Part shown: positions 11,161 through 18,813 of the stretch, in pieces
Position numbering within the stretch: position 1 is the stretch's first letter
How the letters are laid out: each line of letters starts with the position of its first letter
Source: Gremmenia infestans
Taxonomy: Eukaryota; Ascomycota; Leotiomycetes; Helotiales; Hamatocanthoscyphaceae
DNA: 64,000 bases
Direction of reading: 5' to 3'
Assembly (NCBI GenBank): GCA_032629725.1
Contig: JAFEVB010000014.1
Span: forward strand, 806,001 to 870,000
Position numbers and translations under genes: made by a program
Notes under the pieces: model-generated
Told to the model about the DNA's origin: nothing
The model's input: the letters and a program-made list of their open reading frames with translations, nothing else
Databases searched by the model: none

Positions 11161-11999
11161 CGGATGCTGGACTTCAAATATTTAGAACTCAGAATGGCAC
11201 CCCCAGACGGGTATCAGGCTATTCGAACCTTAGCTCAGCTTTTTTCCGAGCTTACTTAGTGCTGACTTATTACTAAGATATCAGTCAGAGCCATATGCTC
11301 CCTTATATATCACATTTTAGCGCGAACATTTGAATATTATACAAGGTTTATAGTCAACTTGATTCTAGTTGAAAGGTCTGGAAACTCCAGATTTCGAACC
11401 CTAACGGTTTACCTTCTCCTAAACAATTTATGTAGAATTTTCTGCGTGATTTTAGCGGGCAGGAAATATATGACGTCACGTGTTGTATTTCAAAACTCAC
11501 TATAAAATAGGGGGGAGCCTCGCTTCTCGCTTACCAAGCAAGCTATGCTTGCCCTGTCATAATAAGCTCCGTGCTTGACCAATCTTCGACGGACCGTAGG
11601 GTAGGACAGCGGGAATTCATTTATCTCGCAAACGGTCAAATGAGGCCAAGCCCATCACAACCGCACATTGTTTTACTCTTTTCTCTGGACACGTATATAT
11701 GGTGACACGAATCCAGCTTATTTCGTCTTAGATTGATGACATGACGGGGAAAATCAACAGGGGACTGAGTATTCTAAATAATGGGGTGGTGATGGTGGTC
11801 TAACAATGAAGCGAGTGAGAGAGCTTGTGGATGACTTTATACACGATAATGACACCCGTGTGTATGACGAAGACAATGACTTCCCACTTGCCAAAATCCA
11901 GCGTCCATCAATAATAAATGATAAACACCTAGCGAGACCCTAAATGCACATCTCCCCCTTTTTTCTTTTTATTGTTTCTTTCCCCTTCGATACATTGAA
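11161..11999. other. Spacer with an orphan promoter-like block
   Basis: No coding sequence was seen. A CRE/E-box/TATA cluster (listed separately) sits at 11471-11507, followed by a short inverted repeat GCAAGCTATGCTTGC (about 11539-11553). The final 60 bases are pyrimidine-rich and probably form the leader of the oxidase gene at 12000. Confidence 0.5.
11471..11507 (+). promoter_or_regulatory. CRE palindrome overlapping an E-box, with TATA box downstream
   Basis: TGACGTCA (11471-11478) overlaps CACGTG (11477-11482), and TATAAAA follows at 11501-11507. The first is the binding site type of bZIP/ATF-CREB factors, the second of bHLH factors. No ORF starts within 480 bases downstream, so either it drives the oxidase gene at 12000 with a long leader, or a lost or non-coding transcript. 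Confidence 0.55.
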
Positions 12000-13250
12000 A
12001 TGATAGCCACAACAACCCCAAATCAAGCCAGCCTCCCAAGCCCGACATCCACATCCTCATTCTGGCACAAAGACCCCTCGGTAGCCCTCTTAGACCATCG
12101 CACTACCGCCACCCTCCCAACATGCACAGATGTCCTAATAATTGGCTCTGGGATCACTGGTTCTTTCGCGGCTCATTTCCTGCGTCAGAAAGATAAGGAA
12201 AGACATATTTTGATGCTTGAAGCTAGAGAAGCATGTTGGAGTGCTACTGGTCGTGTAAGTCCTTTCACTAGCCGACACCACAAGCTAGATTGACAACTGA
12301 TACATTTTTGACAGAACGGGGGACGTTGCCAGCCCACGATCTACTCTTCGCCACCCGAAATTGGGGCTTTTGAACTGAGAAATTTTCGGTTTTGAAAAGA
12401 CTTGGTTGAGAAGAATGGCATTCAGTGTGATTGGGTGAATACGCAGGGTATTCATTCATATTATGACGAAAACATGTTTACAACCTCTCTACAACATTTC
12501 AGAATCCTCGAGAAAATGTATCCAAAACTCGCAAAAAACGTGAAAGTCATTACCAAAGATGTGAGGTCGCCATCCCTAGCCGATTTGAGGGTTCCACGGG
12601 CTGTGGGTGCCTTTCTTCAGGTTGATGCGGCGATTTTATGGCCTTATAAACTTATTTGTTGGGTTCTTAAGAACTCACTTTCAAGTTCGAAGGATTCGGA
12701 AGTAGCTAATCCCCCCAGTATCTGCTCGTCCTTCCTCGTCATCTTCGTCGCTAAGTTGAAGAATGATATTTATCAAGACGATTACCTTATCCAACGCCCC
12801 TTTACCACCACATCATTATCCAAAAGAGGAGAGCTCATGTTCGGCGGCGGTCGCCAATACGCTGCCCAGGCCGGCGTCGGAGTCTCAGACGACTCATTTA
12901 CCTCTTAAACCGCAGCTTCCAACCTGAAAAATGAACTTAACAACGTCCTGGATATTTCAGCCATTCCCTTTGAAGAACTCAAAGCTTCTCATGAATGGAC
13001 TGGCATAATGGGCTTCTCTCGCGACGGAAAACCTTGGGTTAGCGAGGTGACTGAAGAACTTGGGCTAGGGGGTGCGGATGGACTTTTTGTTTGTGCTGGA
13101 TTCACAGGGCATGGAATGCCAAATTCGACGTTGAGTGCTAAGGCTATTGTTAATATGTTGCTTGGAAACGGCAATGGGCAAGAGGGCGTGGATTTGCCTA
13201 GTAGTTATCGGGTCAGTCCAGACAGGGTTAAGGTTTTGGTTGGGGGATGA
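12000..13250 (+). pseudogene. FAD-dependent amine/amino-acid oxidase (DAO fold), inactivated
   Basis: Exon 1 (12000-12254) encodes VLIIGSGITGSFAAHF, an FAD-binding Rossmann motif, and ends at ATGR. After a 60-nt GT-AG intron (12255-12314) exon 2 gives NGGRCQP, the usual continuation. The frame is stopped by TGA at 12393-12395 and by TAA at 12906-12908, yet the same frame carries conserved sequence on both sides of each (KDLVEKNGIQCDW; ASHEWTGIMGFSRDGKPW; CAGFTGHGMP). The middle, between WPYKL and DDYLIQRP, is shorter and less conserved than expected, suggesting an internal deletion. Members of this fungal family oxidise amines or amino acids. The gene is dead as read. Confidence 0.88.
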
Positions 13251-13647
13251 ATTGCATATCGCCACCCTCAGAGGCCTTTCTTAAATTCTATTAGAAGATT
13301 TTCTTTTCATGTACAGTATCTCCAATCTTTCGAGGCATCGTATGGGGAACGAGTAGCTGCAATGATTATGCTTAGTAAGCAGTGGTAGTGGAGGTCTAGC
13401 GGTTCAGAATAGACTTATAATTAGCGAAAATCATATTATGCACGCAACAATATATATATACTGCCAACAATTATAACGATAATATATACTCTAGGCACCG
13501 CGACCTCGAGGCAAAGGACATGTAGGGAGGTAGAAAACAGAAGGTATATTGACTGCGGCAATACCATACAAAATCTACCATGGTAACCGAGGCTGTGGGG
13601 TTTCAAATACTAGCAAGTCTGGCGTCCTACATCAACACTTCCCTGCT
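13251..13647. other. Convergent spacer, no gene seen
   Basis: This lies between the 3' ends of the oxidase remnant and the reductase. It is AT-rich with a short TA repeat near 13450-13460. No feature could be supported. Confidence 0.5.
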
Positions 13648-14681
13648 CTATCTCTTCGCTGCTGGATTGGAGTTTGCCTTGGCCTCCCCGTTCATTGCCC
13701 GGTTGGCGTGCCAGCTTTCCTCCACTGCAGCCAGTACAGTCGTGCTTGTGTCAAGTCGATCCAGTGTGCGGATAGCCTTCTCAGTACTGCCACCTACAAC
13801 ACATACATCGGCCAACAACTCAAGCATCGTAGTATCAGGTGTTGTCTGTGCTAGCAGAGCCGCGCCAAGACAAGACTGGACAACTAGTCGGCGGCTAATC
13901 TCGGGTGGGAGACCGAAGGCGGCACCGGCTGCGACCAAAGATTGGATCAAGTGAAAGAAGTAGGCAGGAGCAGACCTAGAGGCAGCGATCAGTTGATGAA
14001 GAATGACGAAAGCGAAGAGGGATGAAAGGATAAAATAAAGAAAGAAGCAGAGAAAAGAAGAGACGGCATCTGCCGGAGAAAGAGGGCTACATATCTCAAG
14101 TGGCGTATACGTACCCGGATACGGAGGCTACGATATCCGTCAGCTCTTCACGCGGGAGGAACACCACAGCAGGGGACATGCGCTTGAAGATTGACTGGAT
14201 CTCGGATGCCACTACGAAAGATGTCGAACGGTTGGCAAAAAAGGCAGTCGCGCCCTGCCTGATAGCAATTGGCCTGTTAGGCATTGTCCTTACAATGGGC
14301 GTTTTGGGCGGCAGCCAGCATTCGAGTTGTGAGGTGGTGATGCCTGAGCACACGGTAACCACCACCAGCTCCTGAGTTCCACCGGCCAAGGTAAAGGCCT
14401 GTGTGATATCATCACAGACCTTGGCGGTGTATTCCGGCTGCGTCCCGATCACCACAATGTGTCTGTTTTCCTGGTGTTTAGGTGACATCCAGATTCGGGT
14501 GTCTGTGTTGTCGTTCGTCACTAATGTCAGAGGGTAGTCCTTTTGATGTTTCTCTGTGGCTTCTTTGCGACGGTGCGTCAAGGCAAGGGAGTATGACTGA
14601 TACGTTGGCTTCAGATGAAAGTCCGTCTATAATGGCACGACCAAAGACGCCGCAACCGATGACGGTCAGTTGAGATTGCAT
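13648..14681 (-). pseudogene. Pyrroline-5-carboxylate reductase, probably frameshifted
   Basis: The start (14681) gives QLTVIGCGVFGRAI, the NAD(P)-binding motif. A one-base shift around 14575-14585 separates it from the long central frame, with WLPPKTPIVRTMPN, AIRQGATA and SPAVVF. A GT-AG intron (14114-13976) joins VSG to SAPAYFFHLIQSLVAAG and the dimerisation part GGSTEKAIRTLD, ending at 13648. P5CR makes proline, or related ring amino acids, from pyrroline carboxylates with NAD(P)H. The usual SGSGPAY motif reads SGSAPAY here. An alternative is a 52-nt intron (GTATCA...ACAGAG) removing the shifted part, which would leave an intact frame but delete about 17 family-like residues. I prefer the frameshift reading because the gene's neighbours are broken. 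Confidence 0.75.
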
Positions 14682-15414
14682 TATGCTTGACGATATTATT
14701 GGTAATTCCCACCACTATTTTCAGACATTATACAAGACACATATACTATCTAGAGTGATCCTGATGCGGAGGATCTTCATAACACCGCATTCTCTTGTGT
14801 ACCATGCCGCCCTTTCTAGTCTGCACCGTAACCAATGGCATTCTTGTGAAGAAACACGTAGCAGGAGCCTGTAAGACCGCATTCTCGGGTGCACCATGCC
14901 ATGCTATTTAGTCTGTATTATACTAAACCAGTGGCATTTTGTGACAAGTACAAGACACGTAGGCTCGTAGCAGTGTCGTATAGAAGCGGTATGTATTCCA
15001 GATATCACAAACGTAAATCTCAGTTTCCTTAATATCAGAGTCATCACCTTGTAATACTAACAAATATATCTGCTGTCAAATGACCTCTACTACCTGATAA
15101 TCCTTATGGTATGGATAAGCTAGAGTAGCGCTATAACTATGAAAGCGCTAGTATTCTAATTGTTCCAACAAATTTTAATAGGGGCCTAATTTTGAAAATT
15201 AATGCTATACAAAAGCATATCTATATATAATAATGACTTGAAAATAAAATAGCATTTTCCGATAGAAATTAAGTTGTTCCATTATGATGTTTTGGTCTCC
15301 GCAAAGACCGACTTATTACCTACCTAGGCTAGGTAGGTAGTGATGGACGAAGAAGAGAAGTCCTCGCTTAGAGCCAGCACATGTGAGCAAAAAGAATACT
15401 TCCCCAGGATAGCC
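14682..15414. other. AT-rich spacer with diverged tandem repeat
   Basis: No gene was seen. It holds a diverged 92-base tandem duplication (listed separately) and, near 15318-15340, a palindromic ACCTAGGCTAGGT-type block. Confidence 0.5.
14784..14967. repeat. Diverged tandem duplication, unit about 92 bases
   Basis: Two copies begin ACCGCATTCT at 14784 and 14876. Each continues with ACCATGCC, TTTAGTCTG-like, CCARTGGCATT and ACACGTAG segments, with many substitutions and small gaps. No ORF is associated. Confidence 0.6.
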
Positions 15415-15421
15415 AAAAAAA
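15415..15421 (-). terminator. RNA polymerase III terminator of the tRNA gene
   Basis: On the minus strand this is a run of seven T, about 25 bases past the tRNA discriminator base. Pol III stops at such runs, so the gene retains a normal end signal. Confidence 0.75.
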
Positions 15422-15481
15422 TTTATTCTTATTGAATGGTTGCATCTTCCCCCCTAAGGCTTGAACTTAGAACCTCCCGAT

Positions 15482-15497
15482 TGCAGTTCTTGACAGA
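15482..15497 (-). other. Canonical 16-nt tRNA intron (position 37/38)
   Basis: It lies directly 3' of the base after the anticodon, where the tRNA splicing endonuclease cuts. Its removal restores the seven-base anticodon loop CTGTTAA. Confidence 0.75.
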
Positions 15498-15511
15498 TAA
15501 CAGTCGGACGC

Positions 15512-15562
15512 CTGAATAATGTTAGTAATGATAGGTGTGATGAGATGTGAAGGCCGACTTAC
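15512..15562 (-). other. 51-nt insert in tRNA D-stem with spliceosomal intron signals
   Basis: On the minus strand the insert starts GTAAGT, has TACTAAC ending about nine bases before the end, and closes with TTCAG. These are consensus donor, branch site and acceptor of fungal mRNA introns, and 51 nt is a normal length here. It splits the 3' D-stem strand between GC and GC; excision restores the stem exactly. The first bases (AGTCGG) could also pair with CCGACT of the anticodon stem downstream. Confidence 0.75.
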
Positions 15563-15586
15563 GCTAACCAATTGCGCCAGGGAGAA

Positions 15587-16443
15587 CATGGTTTTTTTGA
15601 TTCAGAATCTCTTATTCTGGTATATACAGGTATAAAGAATGGTAGTGACGGTCAGAGAAGCAGTTCGTGAGCCACTTAGATGAGTCAAAGGGCCTTGGAA
15701 TAAATAAAACCTTAAGTCACCAAATCCATTTTTTTCTTCTTCTCCTTTACATTAAACGCATTATTTTACTTTTATGTCCAGATAACACTAAATCGTTGTA
15801 TTTGCTAAAGATGACTTTTGTCAAAAGATTTTTGATGTGCTATAAAAGTAAAAGCTTTAGTACATGTGATGTGTATAAGATGCAGGTGGCTCATCAACAC
15901 TCCGCTTGACCTCACCTAGTCGTAGCAGCACCTTTACCTGAATGTATAGAGTATCAAACAGCGAACCCTTCAAGTACAACTTTTTCAAATGATCATGAAC
16001 TGAATCGACAGATTAATTCACAGGGAAACATTTTGTTCATTGCCTTCTTATATATTTTTCACGGCCCCAGCAGGAAGGAAAGGATTTCCTATCTGATCAC
16101 TTCATCTGAACAAGACATTAGGAATCTGGAAGCTCCCAATGGGAAAGGGGTCCACGTAATTTTTCCATCGACGAGTCGTCCAATCTCCCCTCTGTCAACC
16201 TTTTACATCAATGCCATCCCTTTTCTCATTCCGTGGCAGGCCCAAGATATTCATCCCGTAAATCCATGCCTCACAGGAGCTTACCTGTCGCGGAATCTTG
16301 GGATGCTGTCGTCGTGTGGCTATCACAGACTAAGATGCCTATGCATCCGTAGATATCTTTCCAAAACGTCCAAGTTATTGTAGAGCCCCAATTGTCCCAG
16401 CGAAGGTGGGCTTAAGTATTATTCGTCCCGTTCAATAAACCGC
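15587..16443. other. Spacer, no gene supported
   Basis: AT-rich with pyrimidine runs. Plus-strand ORFs at 15667-15909 and 16033-16383 have low-complexity, motif-free translations. I treat them as chance. Confidence 0.5.
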
Positions 16444-17041
16444 TCACAGGTATTTCTTCCCAACAGCAGCAACTCTACTCCTGAATACTGGACTCTTGAC
16501 TTCCATGTTGACGTGGTAGAAGGGGCTCATGATCGTCTTGACCCAATTCTCGTAGACTTCCGTGAAAAACTGTTTGATTGCCTCCTCTGTTTGCGGTGAT
16601 GTTGGGTTCGCAGCTATAGATGTACTGGCTCGGGAGGTGTTTGCGGTAGCGGGTTGAGAAGGAGCATGAAGGAGGAGGAATTTGACATCTGAACTTTCGT
16701 TAGGTCTCGTTATAGTACAATTAAAGGGAACGCTTACTTCCACCGGTCATGAAGCAGGAAACGTAGTTGTTGTAGAAACGATCGATGCATTTGAAATACC
16801 TGTGCCAAGCGGTTCTGTCAGTATATCTAGTGAAATAGAATACTGGGGAAACGTACATCTGCCCTTGTGCCCACTGTACTTCCTCTACAATATCAAGACT
16901 GCTGTGGACAATGAATTGGTTCATATGCCGTGCTTGCTCTGGAAATCGGGCAACACCATCTCCTCCCTGTTTAGCCGTCCCGAACTCATATTCGAAGAGA
17001 GGATTATCCTGAGTGCCAATAATGGCAAAGTAATACGACAT
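16444..17041 (-). CDS. trs20: TRAPP complex subunit 2 (Trs20 / sedlin)
   Basis: Exons 17041-16857, 16799-16738 and 16688-16444 sum to 492 nt, or 163 residues, a little longer than the roughly 140 of animal sedlin because of a Ser/Thr/Ala-rich insert (about residues 95-115). Conserved landmarks in order are SYYFAIIGTQDNPLFEYEF, HMNQFIVHSSLDIVEE, KCIDRFYNNYVSCF, NPTSPQTEEAI and YHVNMEVKSPVF. The protein is a longin-fold core subunit of TRAPP, acting in ER-Golgi vesicle tethering. The gene starts 196 bases from the divergent mitochondrial L31 gene, so they share a short promoter. Confidence 0.95.
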
Positions 17042-17237
17042 TGCGGCAGTCTTGGTGGTGGAATTATGATTGTGCTATTCGTTGCTTGTTGCTTGGTGGG
17101 GAGCTGTTTGAGGAGCAGGGCAGGTTGACAGAATGGATCCTGATTGGCCGATGCGATTGAACGCCTTGGCGCAGATAAATCTCAAGCAACCTTCCAACAC
17201 CAGTCCAGCTCCTCCCTCCTCAGATACATCAACCACG

Positions 17238-17695
17238 ATGTTCGGAGCGTTCAGACCCACGAATCCTTTATCCGGGGGTCTTCTATGGTATGCCAAACCC
17301 CTTTGTCCTTGACTTGGCTTTATATAAGCTCGTTGCTAACTGCATGTCTCAATTTAGGAAGATCCCATGGCGACTCTCCAAATTCCAAAAGGCACGACAA
17401 CGCAAACGGTTACGCGCAGTCGATTCGCTGGTAGCTACTCTAGATAAGGCATTGATGAAGAAGAGCATCACTACGAAGGCTGTGGAGAGGTGGAAGGAGG
17501 AGATGCCAATTGAGCAGGAGATGGTGCCAAAAGACAAATATACAATCTTCGACCGGAAGGAGAAGAAATACAGAAAGAGCATGCGAAGTGGGTCTCGATA
17601 GCGAATACAGGAGCAGTCGGACATTTGCTAACGCAGCTACAGAGCTACCAAAGTGGACAAGAGTATCACAGCGAGTCAATCCTCCAGGATACTGA
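17238..17695 (+). CDS. mrpl31: Mitochondrial large-subunit ribosomal protein L31 (mL60)
   Basis: Three exons, 17238-17287, 17358-17587 and 17637-17695, give 112 residues, the expected size. The N-terminus FRPTNPLSGGLLWKIPWRLS and the C-terminus LPKWTRVSQRVNPPGY are characteristic of the fungal MRPL31 family. The protein is basic, as expected for rRNA contact, and acts in the mitochondrial 54S subunit. The second donor (GTGGGT) is weaker than most; the family C-terminus supports it. Confidence 0.9.
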
Positions 17696-17911
17696 GTGCA
17701 ATATATGGATAGACGAATCGAAGGTTGTACAGTATGCGTATGAAGCACAGGGACGGCGTTTGACCCGGATGTATATCAGGAATGAAGGCAATGGCATAAT
17801 ATACAATAGTGTTCAGCCAATATTCCATTTCAAGTGCTGTGAATTCCACAATGCTCTTAACCCCCTTCCCCGAGACGCCTCCAAAACGCCGAATTTACAC
17901 CTTGTATAAGC

Positions 17912-18587
17912 TTATCTACCTTTGCCATACTCTTCTTCTTCCTTCAGTCTCTCTGCTTGAATCGCTCGACCAAGGCCACCTCTACCTTCATCATACTCCT
18001 CCCGGTACTCATCACGCACTTGGCCGCCAGACTTTCCCCTTCCATATTGCCTCCCCTCCTGAAAACCGGGATCCAAATCCGTCCGAATGATTCGCTCATC
18101 AAGCTTCGTTCCCCCAATGTATTTCATGCAATCCAATGCATCCTGATGCGTATAGTACTCGACGAAACAGAAGCCACAGGGCGTCTTGTTAAATCTGTCC
18201 AGGCCCATAATCAACCTCTTAATTTCTCCACACTTAGCAAACAATTCGTGAATCTGTTCTTCTGTTGTGTAGAAGGACCTGAATGCGCCTCGTAAGCTTC
18301 GATCTAGAAGAAAAAAAGAATTGAATACATCAGGCTGGCACATACAAATTCCCCACATAAAGAGTCGCAGCATCTTTCAGGGGATCTTCAGCTGGCTCCT
18401 CTGGCGTTCTTTCGCGCTCCTCATTGTCTCTGTCGTACTTGCGCTTCTTGTTCTGTAGGTAAAAGCTTATAGTTAGCAAAATGCACAATTATGAGGCGAT
18501 GAAAAGAAGGCACTGCATTACCCTGCTCTGATAGTAAGCACTTGGCTTGTCCAGCCGGTCTACGGTGTTTCGTATTGCTGCTGGCAT
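17912..18587 (-). CDS. cbc2: Nuclear cap-binding complex small subunit (CBP20)
   Basis: Exons 18587-18522, 18452-18346 and 18278-17912 sum to 540 nt, or 179 residues. The single RRM has RNP2 LYVGNL and RNP1 GFCFVEYY. The family stretch SFYTTEEQIHELFAKCGEIKR is intact, and the tail (RTDLDPGFQEGRQYGRGKSGGQVRDE) is the Arg/Gly-rich cap-contacting region. With CBP80 it binds the m7G cap of nuclear RNAs for splicing, 3' processing and export. The start lies 226 bases from the divergent NUP82 start. Confidence 0.95.
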
Positions 18588-18813
18588 CTTTGTTCTTGCG
18601 TTGAAGGCGTGTCGAGAAAGGCAAGCTGTGAGCTGTCTTGCAGGAACGCGACTAGCGCTATTTTCTCAGGCGCCTCAAAAAAGGTACAGAGCTTTGTCAA
18701 CAACACACCATCAATTCACCCCTGCTTGTCGCAAACATATTCCTCATGACTTGCATTTAAACCCAACACCTTACAAAACTTCTTGGGCTTCTTCTCTAGC
18801 TTCTACCTCCAAG

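Larger units (their letters stand above)
15446..15586 (-). tRNA. tRNA-Asn(GUU) with two interruptions
   Basis: Removing bases 15562-15512 and 15497-15482 leaves 74 nt that fold into a complete cloverleaf. The acceptor stem is TTCTCCC/GGGGGAA (one U-G pair) with discriminator G. The D-stem is GCGC/GCGC with loop AATTGGTTA, the anticodon stem TCCGA/TCGGG with loop CTGTTAA (anticodon GTT), the variable loop AGGTT, and the T-stem CTAAG/CTTAG with loop TTCAAGC. The A box (TGGCGCAATTGG) and B box (AGTTCAAGCCT) are present, and a T7 terminator follows. The 16-nt interruption after position 37 is the canonical tRNA intron position. The 51-nt interruption after position 23 is not; see its own entry. 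Whether the gene is functional depends on how that insert is removed. Confidence 0.85.

Noticed and set aside
15446..15586. Reading the locus as a long-variable-arm tRNA (Leu/Ser) without the second insert
   Set aside because: No consistent anticodon arm forms, whereas removing 51 and 16 nt gives a perfect 74-nt tRNA-Asn.
18547..18813. In-frame upstream ATG extending NUP82 by 89 residues
   Set aside because: The extension overlaps the first exon of CBP20 on the other strand and has no family similarity; the ATG at 18814 matches the family N-terminus.
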